Shown: positions 1-8,099, numbered from the stretch's first letter. The stretch is 10,714 nt of DNA from Candidatus Hydrogenedens sp. (GCA_035361075.1 DAOSBX010000062.1:1-10714); one strand, 5' to 3'. The notes: generated from the sequence alone by a model not told the origin. Numbers and translations: made by a program.

Positions 1-51
1 TGTATAATTTATATAAAAACCCCTCACTCCTCTTGTTCAGAGGTCTCATAT

Positions 52-75
52 ATAAGTAAACCCATGTTTACTTAT
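52..75. promoter_or_regulatory. perfect inverted repeat, operator-like
   Basis: ATAAGTAAAC (52-61) and GTTTACTTAT (66-75) are exact reverse complements separated by CCAT. A 10-bp perfect dyad with a 4-bp centre in non-coding DNA fits a dimeric repressor operator. No T-run follows on either strand, which argues against a terminator. A possible leftward start codon (47-49) lies just beside it, so it may control a gene outside the window. The regulator is unknown. Confidence 0.5.
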
Positions 76-459
76 CTAAATATTATCATACTACTATTTA
101 CTGTATTTGTCAAGTATCTTATCCATTGAAAATAAAAGTAATATATGTTTCTTATTTTTTAATAATATTTTTACTATCATGGAATAGTACTTAAAACCAC
201 TTCATTTATGTGTAATATAGATTACAAACAGATATATAGACACACCACATCAACATATGCAATACGGGTCACTATAACAAATGGGTGTTGAGTTCGTCTG
301 CTTTATTGTAAAGAATTTAATTGCTATAAAAACCAGAACACATTATTGAACTTATAGAAAAATAAAGAGTACGTTGTCTCTTGCCTTCATGTGTTTTATC
401 TTCTTCTCCCCTTCACAAAATAATCAACAACTTTATGCAGTTATACTCGGTGGTTCATC

Positions 460-489
460 TTCACAATTTTTAAAAGCATTTTTTAATAT
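460..489 (+). promoter_or_regulatory. possible sigma-70-type promoter of the beta-helix gene
   Basis: TTCACA (460-465, five of six matches to TTGACA) is followed after 18 bp by TAATAT (484-489, four of six matches to TATAAT). This would put the transcript start near 496, about 45 bases before the preferred ATG at 542. The region is AT-rich, so chance matches are likely. Confidence 0.25.
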
Positions 490-541
490 GGTAAACTCAA
501 TACTTCATAAAACATTTAAATTATTTAAAAAGGAGTTCTGC

Positions 542-2842
542 ATGTTAAAGCAACTTCCATTTCCATTCCATTCTTTTGTTGCAAATGCTCTCTGTGTCAA
601 ACATCTTAAGCTTTCGTTTTTCATCATGCTAACACTTTCCAGCCTAACCGTTTCCGCAACAACGGTTGATAAACTACAATCACCACCTTCTTTAAGCATA
701 TATATTATTCCTAACAGCAAAGCGGTCAATGACATTATTAAGATATGTGGCAAAACCTCCTGTCAGCAAACACAACACATTGCTTCCCTTAATAATATAA
801 GTGCCGAATCCATTAGTAATAATAATCGTGGAACAGCAATCGTATTTAATTCTATAGAAGATGCAAAGGCAAAGATACTTGAGATAAAAAAAGTACAAGG
901 TCTTCCGCCAGGTGGTATTGAAGTCATTTTGAAAGAAGGTGAGTATACCCTTCCATCAACCCTCATTTTTACGGAGGAAGATAGTGGCACAGAACAATCA
1001 CCAATAATATATCGAGCCGAACCAGGAACCTATGTTGTCATAACTGGCGGTATTCGTTTATCTAATTTTAAGAAAGTGTCAGATGAGCCTGGCTCAGAGC
1101 GAATTAATCCTGAGGTAAAAGACAACATTTTTGTCCTTGACTTAACCCGTTACGGTATAAGCTCATTGCCACCATTAGAACTTGCAGGCTTTGGAAGTAG
1201 AAAGGTTCGCACGGCAGATAGAAACTATCAAAATTATAACACTTTCCCATGTCCTGAACTTTTCTATAATAGACTCCCCATGACCATTGCCCGTTTTCCG
1301 AATCAAGGGTTTCTTCGTGTTGCTGGAGTTCAGGGAGATAAAGATGAGTCTGACCCAAACAATCCAAATCTCATGAAAAACGTCCGTTTGAAATTAGAAG
1401 GTTGTCCCCTTGCCAATTGGAGCAAAGAGACGAATATCCTTTTATATGGCTACTGGTATTATGATTGGGCAGACTCATACGAAACAGTGTCATCAGTAAA
1501 TGTAGAAACCAGCGACGTCCTATTAGCGGGTCCAGGGTCTGCTTATGGTTACCGTGAAGGTGCACGTTACTATGCCATCAATCTATTATGCGAATTAGAC
1601 CAGCCTGGCGAATGGTATATTGACCGCGAACACATGCTCCTTTATTTCTATCCACCTGCATCATTAGACGGAGCCAATATAGAACTTTCCCTATCTGATA
1701 AGCCAATGATTATTTTTAAAAATGCAGGTTATATCACACTTGAAAACATCCATTTCCGATTAAATGCCACTAATATATTACAAATATTCGACGGTAATAA
1801 TATCCAGATATCGGGTTGCTCCTTCTCTGAATCCGCAGGCTATGGCATCACCATCGGTAATGGCAAAAATCACAAAATCCAGTCTTGCGATTTTACAACC
1901 TTAGGCAAAGGAGGCATTTACCTTGCAGGTGGTAATCGTAAAGATTTAACACCCTCTAACTTTGTGGTGGATAATTGTTATTTCTATAATCTTGCCCGTA
2001 TCGACCATACCTATAATCCTGCGGTTTATGCTACTGGTTGTGGACATACACTTACGCACAACCTTGTTCACAAAAATCCGAGCAGTGCCTTCAGAATAGA
2101 TGCCAACGATTGTCTAATCGAGTTCAATGAAATCTTTGATGTCCTATTAGAATCGGATGACCAAGGCGGAGCTGACATGTGGGGAAACCCTGCCTATCGT
2201 GGTGTTGTTTACCGCTACAATTATTGGCATCATATCGGCAATTGGCAGGAAAATGCGGAACAATTGAGCTGTGGTCAGGCTGGGATACGATTAGATGACG
2301 CAATCTCAGGGGTTCACATTTATGGGAATATCTTTTACCACTCCTCCTCTGGTGAAAATGGGTTTGGAGGTATTCAAATACATGGTGGAAAGGATAATCT
2401 TGTTGAGAATAACATTTTCGCAGAATGTCGAATTGGTATCAGTTGCACCCCTTGGAGTACTGAGCATTGGACAAATTTTGTTAAAAGTATATGGGACAAT
2501 CAAGACATAGATAAAGACCTCTATTTGCAACGATACCCCGAACTAAACCATTTGTACGAAAACATTAACCAAAACACTGCCCGTAATAACATCTTCTGGA
2601 ACTGTAAAAAAACAATAGTACGTGCCCCATCCAATTTCATTTTCGAAAACAATCTGGAAACTACGGAAGAGCAACTGTTCCCCTATGCGAAAGAAGGAAA
2701 TTTCAACACAAATGAGACATGGTTAGGTTCTCAGAATTTTTCATTCACATCTATCCCATTTAACTCCATCGGCTTATACAAGGATACGTATCGGACAAAA
2801 CTACCTGAGGAAATTATCCGCAAAGGCAGAACACAACAATAA
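542..2842 (+). CDS. secreted right-handed parallel beta-helix protein, probable polysaccharide-active enzyme
   Basis: The chosen start is ATG 542, because AGGAG at 531-535 sits 6 bases upstream. This gives 766 residues. An N-terminal signal peptide (hydrophobic LSFFIMLTLSSLTVSA, cleavage near residue 39) implies export. Residues ~97-170 resemble the start of pectate-lyase-like folds (GTAIVFNSIEDAKAKI, then strands ending VVITGG). A segment GEWYIDREHMLLYFYPP at ~356-372 is typical of large beta-helix glycosidase-like proteins. Residues ~395-630 are a run of short N/G-rich beta rungs (NIQISGCSF, GIYLAGGN, NLVENNIF). Conserved acidic clusters ESDDQGGAD (~537-545) and GIRLDDA (~581-587) are candidate catalytic or metal sites. 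The overall plan recalls GH141-like proteins, but substrate and chemistry cannot be read from the sequence. The phospholipase-like gene follows 103 bases downstream on the same strand. Confidence 0.85.
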   Translation: MLKQLPFPFHSFVANALCVKHLKLSFFIMLTLSSLTVSATTVDKLQSPPSLSIYIIPNSKAVNDIIKICGKTSCQQTQHIASLNNISAESISNNNRGTAIVFNSIEDAKAKILEIKKVQGLPPGGIEVILKEGEYTLPSTLIFTEEDSGTEQSPIIYRAEPGTYVVITGGIRLSNFKKVSDEPGSERINPEVKDNIFVLDLTRYGISSLPPLELAGFGSRKVRTADRNYQNYNTFPCPELFYNRLPMTIARFPNQGFLRVAGVQGDKDESDPNNPNLMKNVRLKLEGCPLANWSKETNILLYGYWYYDWADSYETVSSVNVETSDVLLAGPGSAYGYREGARYYAINLLCELDQPGEWYIDREHMLLYFYPPASLDGANIELSLSDKPMIIFKNAGYITLENIHFRLNATNILQIFDGNNIQISGCSFSESAGYGITIGNGKNHKIQSCDFTTLGKGGIYLAGGNRKDLTPSNFVVDNCYFYNLARIDHTYNPAVYATGCGHTLTHNLVHKNPSSAFRIDANDCLIEFNEIFDVLLESDDQGGADMWGNPAYRGVVYRYNYWHHIGNWQENAEQLSCGQAGIRLDDAISGVHIYGNIFYHSSSGENGFGGIQIHGGKDNLVENNIFAECRIGISCTPWSTEHWTNFVKSIWDNQDIDKDLYLQRYPELNHLYENINQNTARNNIFWNCKKTIVRAPSNFIFENNLETTEEQLFPYAKEGNFNTNETWLGSQNFSFTSIPFNSIGLYKDTYRTKLPEEIIRKGRTQQ

Positions 2843-2945
2843 TTCCTCTCGCCCACAGAAAAAATAGCCCAACCCAAAACAAATTCAAAAGAGGCAAAGT
2901 CTTATTATAAACAATCTGAGTAAAAACAAAGACCTCTTTAAATTG

Positions 2946-4460
2946 ATGATAAAAATGAAACTAAAACATAAAATAATAGTTCTAATCTTTGCCTATTTAC
3001 TTCTCGTCACACATATATCCTCTGCCATTGGTGTCCGTGCACATATTGAAATCGGGTTGCAGGCAATCCGTAACTATATCCAGCCATGGCGTGAACAATG
3101 TTCTGGTATTTCAACACTTTTCGAAGATACTGAGGTATATCCTGCTTTTTATGCGGGCTGTGCTTTCCCCGATTGGGGCTATGGTGAGATTAACCCTGAT
3201 TCCGCAGAAGCGTCGCATTGGAACAAATTCATGACGACATATGTCTCCATTCTAAAGCAAAAACTTCCATCCTTACCGCCATCCGTTGCTCGGAAAGAAG
3301 TGGCTTTTTTCCTCGGCGTTGTAGTTCATAATATTTCCGATATACCATGGCATTTTGATGAAGTGGGGCATCGCTCATTTTTAAGTTCTGCCCGCGAAGA
3401 AGGCAATTCATCCCATCGTGATGCGGAATTTAGCACAGATGTCTTCCTATTCGCCGAAAGTCAAACAGAACCGCTCATTCCTCTCGAATTGTATTGGCCT
3501 TATGAGACAATATTAGAATGTTTCAAACAGATAGACATGGACGTAACTGCAGAACAACTGAAAGCAGGGTGCACTCGTGAACAGGCATATCTAACAACAG
3601 GTCCTTTCCTTGCTATGACACAATTTGAGTCTATGAAACAAAAGCATAATTGGGTTTATCAACATTATAAAAATTATTACTACGGCGGTTTAGAGCATAA
3701 TGCTTCCGCTGTGAGCACGTTTATGAAATATTACTTTGCAATAATTACCGATAATATGTTCATCCAAAATAGTTTAAGTTATGCACCATACGTCCGCCGT
3801 AATAATGACTACATCCCTATATGTGATATTCAAGACACCACCATTATCAAAAATATGCCTGACAACAATGCAGGGATGGAACCTTTCCTCTCTGTTGGGA
3901 AACAAGAAAACAACGAATGGAAAATTCTTATCCGCTGTGCACTACCTCCCATTTTTGAAAAGGAAAACCTGAAAAAGGCTTCAATCTGGTTATATGCAGA
4001 ACAGATAGAATATTCCGCCGACCTAAAATTTATTACAATAAAAACACAACGAATTACAACACCGTGGGATGAAGGAACAGGGAGTAGTAATGAGTTCAGT
4101 GGGAAAGAGGGTTGTTCTACATTGGGGGTAAATTGGTCTACTCAACCTGAAGTTGATGGTAGTTCTACTCAGCTGATAGCCATACCAATCTCACCGAATT
4201 GGATACAGATTGACATTACAGAGTATGTAAAGTATTGGATGGATAATCCTCAATTAAACTATGGCATAAATATATCAATGGCTGAGAATACAGACAAGAA
4301 TTGCGTTATCCGCTTCTTCTCATCGGATGCATTTCGTGAAAATGATAGCCCTTTTTGTGGTGGAGAAAGAACTGCATATCGCCCTGCCTTCACTATATTA
4401 AACAAAAATACACTCACGGAGTACCTATTCCCTGATAAAACTACAAAACACCAAAAATGA
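2946..4460 (+). CDS. secreted zinc-dependent phospholipase C-like protein with C-terminal DNRLRE-type domain
   Basis: Residues 1-~27 form a signal peptide (IIVLIFAYLLLVTHISSA). Mature residues ~30-275 match the zinc-dependent phospholipase C / S1-P1 nuclease helical fold. Histidines and acids lie in the expected order: RAHIEIG (His33), FPDWGY (Asp76), SHW (His91), VVVHNISDIPWH (His128, Asp132, His136), GHR (His142) and HRDAEF (His157, Asp159). These would bind a zinc cluster that hydrolyses phosphodiester bonds, probably in phospholipids or GPI-like lipids. Residues ~325-487 look like a DNRLRE domain: ASIWLYAEQ, ITTPWDEGTGSSN, WIQIDITEYVKYW, NYGINI, FFSSDA, YRPAFTIL. That beta-sandwich type is often found in secreted, wall-associated proteins. 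No clear Shine-Dalgarno is seen. In-frame starts are TTG 2943, ATG 2946 and ATG 2955; ATG 2946 is chosen by default. The exact substrate is not known. Confidence 0.8.
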   Translation: MIKMKLKHKIIVLIFAYLLLVTHISSAIGVRAHIEIGLQAIRNYIQPWREQCSGISTLFEDTEVYPAFYAGCAFPDWGYGEINPDSAEASHWNKFMTTYVSILKQKLPSLPPSVARKEVAFFLGVVVHNISDIPWHFDEVGHRSFLSSAREEGNSSHRDAEFSTDVFLFAESQTEPLIPLELYWPYETILECFKQIDMDVTAEQLKAGCTREQAYLTTGPFLAMTQFESMKQKHNWVYQHYKNYYYGGLEHNASAVSTFMKYYFAIITDNMFIQNSLSYAPYVRRNNDYIPICDIQDTTIIKNMPDNNAGMEPFLSVGKQENNEWKILIRCALPPIFEKENLKKASIWLYAEQIEYSADLKFITIKTQRITTPWDEGTGSSNEFSGKEGCSTLGVNWSTQPEVDGSSTQLIAIPISPNWIQIDITEYVKYWMDNPQLNYGINISMAENTDKNCVIRFFSSDAFRENDSPFCGGERTAYRPAFTILNKNTLTEYLFPDKTTKHQK

Positions 4461-4496
4461 ATAAGGTTAGTAATTATGTATAAAAGGGGAGATGTT

Positions 4497-6551
4497 TTAG
4501 TATTCAAAATTTCCATGCCACGGAAGGAACAGAGACAATCCTTCATCTCCAGAATGAATCTGGTAAACATTCCCATCAAACTCATATTGAATGGATAACT
4601 CCGAAAACTTATCTAACCCTAACTCAGCAAGATAAGAAGGCACCAGATAATCTAACGACACTGGATATACGCCATTATCAACAGCGTACCATTCGACTGC
4701 AAGGAATATTTTTGATAAAGTAAGGGTCATATTGACATGTTTACGATGCTGGTCTACCATTGTGTCTGGTGGAAATATGATTTTCCGCAATTCTTCTAAT
4801 GGGTAATCCGTCACTTTCGTCTCCGTTCCTTCATCTGTGGGTGGTAACTTTAAGAACGTTTCCCATGCGTTCTGTAGTTCCTGTTCAGAGCATCGGGCAA
4901 GCCAATCCTTTTCCGACGGCTCATTAAGGATGTTCTGCAAAGCCTGCCTCAATATAGAAACAGAAGGAATCTCCGTTTGAGCCCAAACCGCAATCTGCCG
5001 ATACTCATTATATTTTACCGTGTTCTTATCCTGTGCAATTTTCTCTGAACGCAATAATAAATTCATTCCATCTCGGAATTGTTGTGCAGATAATAACCGT
5101 AATCGTGCCAACTCACGGAGCACAATCCCCATAGATTCAATTGCGTAAAGCGGTATATGCGTCAATTTGCCGTAAACCTGTTTCTGAAGCGACTCTGCAA
5201 ATTGAACAAGCAAATTGACATCCATAATCAACGAATCGTTAGGTTGGTGACTTAAAACAAGAAGGTTTATGGTTAACAACTCAAAAAAATTCTGAAATGG
5301 TTCGATGGCAAGAGGTGGTTCGTTTAATACCACTGGTGGGGGTAATATTCCACGTTCGTAGGAAATACCATCTCGCCATTGCTGAAATGCCATTTGAATA
5401 TTGTTAACATAACCGACTATCTCTTCTGGCACAGGGTTATTACCTAATGTCAGCAGTATTTCCCATGTCTGTTGTAGCCAGTTTATATCAGCCGGCGGTA
5501 AGGATTCTACTGCTAATAAGTAATAGTAAAATGCATCCATAGGAGTAAATGAACGAGAGGTATAATACTGCGGTTCTACTTTTTTCCTCTGTTCATCATA
5601 TCGATTGTATAAAAGTTGGAATATTTTTCTGTTCAAATCGATTTTGATTTCTGCCTTTGTTTCAACAGGTTCTCCTTCTTTGGTAGGTTCTTTTGTTTCA
5701 GGAGGAGGTGAAGGAGATGGTTCTTGCGTTTTTGTTTCCCCTTCATTAGAGATTGAATTTTCTGAGAGTTGGGTGGTGACAACAAGGTTACTATCATCAG
5801 TACCAGTGCCATCCTGACGTGTTTTATTTAAAAACATAACAAGTATCAGAAGAAAGAGAATCGTGGCTACACCAAAACCTAACGATATAGTTAAACGAAT
5901 CAAAACCTTATTACTTCTCCGTCGGATTTCTGTTGTCGGCAAATCTGAACTTAAAGACTCGCGAATAAGACCTGCCACCCCATCAATTAACTGAGCAGGA
6001 CACGGTTCATAGGCATTAGTAGACAAAATCTGACTTAACTGTGGGACAGTTAAATTTATTTTTACTAAACTCAATCCACGTCGGATATGTTCAATTCCTT
6101 TGGCAACCCGCTCATCAATTTTCTCTCTCGGTAAACGCAAATATGTAACGAGGTTCGCAGACTCTTGCCCTTCAAGAATATGTAGAATAATCGGCAATGA
6201 ATATTTTTCTGACAAATTGGCGATAAGCACATCTATCCGAGGGCGAATATCATTCCATGACACAGGTGTATTAGTATCGGATGGTGGAGGTAATTGCTTA
6301 ATTACGGACATGGCTTCACGCGTCGCTTCACGATGTAAAAACACAGCAATCGGCACAGGTGGAAGGAGAGATAATTGAATTAATTTTTTGAAACAGGTCT
6401 TTGCTATCTCGAGGGAAATATTTGGTTCCTTTGTCAATCGCAACGCAACTCCATAAACCATACCACCATGACGCGACACCAATTCTTGAAATGCTCCTAC
6501 ATCACGTTGCCGTATCCAGAGATCTAAGCACTGGTCATCCGATAACTGCAT
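4497..6551 (-). CDS. membrane-tethered sigma-70-like protein with pseudopilin-like C-terminus
   Basis: A 684-residue multidomain protein. Residues 1-~85 resemble ECF sigma region 2 (CLDLWIRQRDVGAFQELVSRHGGMVYGVALRL, then FLHREATREAM). Residues ~105-160 resemble sigma region 4 (LSEKYSLPIILHILEGQESANLVTYLRLPREKIDERVAKGIEHIRRGL). Residues ~216-242 are one membrane helix preceded by basic IRRRSNK, so the sigma part should be cytoplasmic. A Pro/Glu/Thr-rich linker (~243-305) and a mostly helical region (306-600) follow outside. Residues ~607-684 (LSKIFLAVEWYAVDNGVYPVSLDYLVPSYL) match the soluble half of GspG-type pseudopilins. The usual acidic DAEDAVQ-like stretch of region 2 is replaced by ISLEIAKTCF, so RNA polymerase binding may be weakened or lost. 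The start is supported by AAGGAGA at 6555-6561 and a promoter at 6596-6624. The gene is convergent with the phospholipase-like gene, 36 bases apart. Its role could be signal-responsive transcription control, or a non-transcriptional role for a decayed sigma fold. Confidence 0.75.
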   Translation of the reverse strand: MQLSDDQCLDLWIRQRDVGAFQELVSRHGGMVYGVALRLTKEPNISLEIAKTCFKKLIQLSLLPPVPIAVFLHREATREAMSVIKQLPPPSDTNTPVSWNDIRPRIDVLIANLSEKYSLPIILHILEGQESANLVTYLRLPREKIDERVAKGIEHIRRGLSLVKINLTVPQLSQILSTNAYEPCPAQLIDGVAGLIRESLSSDLPTTEIRRRSNKVLIRLTISLGFGVATILFLLILVMFLNKTRQDGTGTDDSNLVVTTQLSENSISNEGETKTQEPSPSPPPETKEPTKEGEPVETKAEIKIDLNRKIFQLLYNRYDEQRKKVEPQYYTSRSFTPMDAFYYYLLAVESLPPADINWLQQTWEILLTLGNNPVPEEIVGYVNNIQMAFQQWRDGISYERGILPPPVVLNEPPLAIEPFQNFFELLTINLLVLSHQPNDSLIMDVNLLVQFAESLQKQVYGKLTHIPLYAIESMGIVLRELARLRLLSAQQFRDGMNLLLRSEKIAQDKNTVKYNEYRQIAVWAQTEIPSVSILRQALQNILNEPSEKDWLARCSEQELQNAWETFLKLPPTDEGTETKVTDYPLEELRKIIFPPDTMVDQHRKHVNMTLTLSKIFLAVEWYAVDNGVYPVSLDYLVPSYLAELGLDKFSELSIQYEFDGNVYQIHSGDEGLSLFLPWHGNFEY

Positions 6552-6554
6552 AAC

Positions 6555-6561
6555 TCTCCTT
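6555..6561 (-). promoter_or_regulatory. ribosome binding site of the sigma-like gene
   Basis: The minus strand reads AAGGAGA three bases before the ATG (GGAG core about 4-5 bases away). It is a strong match that fixes the start at 6551. Confidence 0.7.
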
Positions 6562-6595
6562 ATATCTTAAATTATATTTTCCATTTAGTATATCT

Positions 6596-6624
6596 ATTTT
6601 ACACCAAATTATACGAAAAGCCAA
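6596..6624 (-). promoter_or_regulatory. sigma-70-type promoter of the sigma-like gene
   Basis: On the minus strand TTGGCT (6624-6619) is followed by exactly 17 bp and then TAAAAT (6601-6596). The -10 box has five of six consensus bases and the -35 box four of six. The predicted transcript start is near 6589, leaving an approximately 38-base leader with a good ribosome binding site. The gene can therefore be transcribed separately from the terminase upstream. Confidence 0.5.
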
Positions 6625-6634
6625 AGAGAGCAAC

Positions 6635-6673
6635 CGTCTAACTGACTCGTCGTCTGACCTGTCTGTCTCGTCC
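6635..6673. repeat. degenerate GTC/GAC-rich short repeat
   Basis: This 39-bp stretch consists of imperfect short units: CTGAC at 6642-6646 and 6653-6657, CTCGTC at 6646-6651 and 6667-6672, and the run CTGTCTGTCTC at 6659-6669. Its GC content and simplicity contrast with the AT-rich DNA next to it. It starts 4 bases past the terminase stop codon and ends before the sigma-like gene's promoter. It does not form one strong hairpin, so a terminator role is not clear. Confidence 0.5.
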
Positions 6674-6677
6674 AACC

Positions 6678-8099
6678 TTAAAAAGTAAAAACCTTTGCCC
6701 TTAGTTTGCTGGGGTATATTCCCCTGTTATATGTGTCGAGATACCACGCAAGGATAGCACATCGGTCTGCATCAATAATGTGGTCATTACCCTTAGAATA
6801 AATGTATTGTCCCTGTGCATTAAGTAGATATGTATGATTGGCATATTGTTGTTCACGTTCCACACTTTTGGGAAATATAATTGTATGTTCTGTTAATCGT
6901 CGTTGTAGTAATTCTGTCATCCATTCTTTTGTGCGACGTCGCTGGACTGTTCCATCGGACAAATGCCCAGTCTCAATCATAGCACCGAATTCAAATGCAC
7001 AAATTTTACGCTCCCATTCATACCCCAGAGACATTAATAGGTGTGCAACTGCTCTGCCACTATTACCGCAGTCAATCCCTATTCTACGGAAATGGTAGGC
7101 ACGGTCTAAAGCCTGAATAACCTCCTGCTGTTGGGCATAGTTTACATGCTCCAGATGAACACGAAAAACACCAATTAAATATGGGGGCTCATTCCGATAG
7201 ACAACAAATTCGGAAGGAGCCTGGGCAAAACCTAAATCACAGCCCAAGTAATAATGACCCGCTGGAATATCGCTCGGTAGTTCCAACTCCAGTACCGAGT
7301 TTTTTAAAATCACTTCATTTAAAGGAAGCGATTCATCTACACATGATAAGTAATCATCAAGATTAAACACTGCGTTTACTGGCTCGCCATGTAAACCTAA
7401 AACACGATGAATATACCCTGGGCTATCACGTCCGCCATAGAGATAAGCAAGTTCCTCATCTTTCTGCTTTGTAAACTCTGGATTAAGATAGCTGGGCCAA
7501 TGATATTGTTCTGCCTCCGCTAAGAATGTCATCCGATAAAAAGTGTTTCGTAATCCATTTGGCACTCCATAAACCCAACGGCGTCCTCCCGCATTAAGGG
7601 CTTGATACAATTCGCCCCAGCTTGTATCGGTCATCTCTTGGGCTTCATCCACAATCTGCCAGTCCACATGCATCCCTTGGAAATTAATCCCTCGCGGCCC
7701 AGCAATACGCCCCCAAAGAATAAATCCATTGTTAAATCGGATGAAGTACGATGGCGAACGACGTAACTCCGCAATATTTCCTGAAAATTCGGGGCTTGTT
7801 TCGAAACGACGGACAAGGCGGTTCATAACTGGAAACAGATGATTTTCACATTGTGTTGCAATAAGCATCGACGTGCCAGGCATACATACCATTGCCCAAC
7901 ACGCAATAATCTCTATCTCTGTGGTCTTGCCTACATCACGACCATCACAGTGAACTTTGCGGAGAGCATGTGATTCTAATGATGCCCGTTGATACTCACG
8001 CAAACGCCACGGTCTACCTTCTGCATTACGGAAAAAGCGATATGCAAATAATTCACGTGATTGTAAAAGTTGATATAGCGACTTCTGTAATTCATGCAT
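6678..8099 (-). CDS. phage-type terminase large subunit (packaging ATPase/nuclease)
   Basis: The 473 residues are normal length for a large terminase, the motor that pumps DNA into phage heads and cuts it. In the N-terminal ATPase, GRDVGKTT (53-60) is the Walker A motif, and WQIVDEAQE (147-155) holds the Walker B Asp151 and catalytic Glu152. YGVPNGL (~177-183) fits the coupling motif. The C-terminal RNase H-like nuclease shows YYLGCDLGFAQ (Asp288), RIGIDCGNSG (Asp343) and DHIIDADRCAILAWYL (Asp439/Asp443), so all expected acids are present. The start is ATG 8099, with a modest GGAAGAG upstream. It has no adjacent small terminase, portal, protease or capsid gene. It may be the last gene of a decayed prophage, part of a gene-transfer-agent-like system split over the genome, or a domesticated enzyme. 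The intact motifs suggest selection has kept it. Confidence 0.85.
   Translation of the reverse strand: MHELQKSLYQLLQSRELFAYRFFRNAEGRPWRLREYQRASLESHALRKVHCDGRDVGKTTEIEIIACWAMVCMPGTSMLIATQCENHLFPVMNRLVRRFETSPEFSGNIAELRRSPSYFIRFNNGFILWGRIAGPRGINFQGMHVDWQIVDEAQEMTDTSWGELYQALNAGGRRWVYGVPNGLRNTFYRMTFLAEAEQYHWPSYLNPEFTKQKDEELAYLYGGRDSPGYIHRVLGLHGEPVNAVFNLDDYLSCVDESLPLNEVILKNSVLELELPSDIPAGHYYLGCDLGFAQAPSEFVVYRNEPPYLIGVFRVHLEHVNYAQQQEVIQALDRAYHFRRIGIDCGNSGRAVAHLLMSLGYEWERKICAFEFGAMIETGHLSDGTVQRRRTKEWMTELLQRRLTEHTIIFPKSVEREQQYANHTYLLNAQGQYIYSKGNDHIIDADRCAILAWYLDTYNRGIYPSKLRAKVFTF

Larger units (their letters stand above)
1..541. other. AT-rich gene-free region
   Basis: No convincing gene is visible in either strand here. 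The stretch is strongly AT-rich and full of stops. It holds a perfect 10-bp inverted repeat at 52-75 (separate entry), a weaker 6-bp one (172-177 with 184-189, arms TACTAT/ATAGTA), and a 5-bp stem at 29-33 with 39-43. The frame of the beta-helix gene stays open upstream of its likely start back to a TTG at 374, but that part lacks a ribosome binding site. On the minus strand an ATG at 47-49 opens 16 codons to the left edge, too short to call. Confidence 0.7.

Noticed and set aside
1..49. Minus-strand ORF of 16 codons from ATG 47-49 to the left edge
   Set aside because: Too short to separate from chance and no ribosome binding site. Kept only as a remark beside the palindrome.
374..541. Longer start of the beta-helix protein at TTG 374 (56 extra residues)
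   Set aside because: No ribosome binding site at 374. AGGAG lies 6 bases before ATG 542, and the signal peptide falls at the N-terminus only with the later start.
4259..4585. Minus-strand ORF of 108 codons between the convergent genes
   Set aside because: It overlaps the conserved ends of two well-supported genes in other frames, and its product has no recognisable feature.
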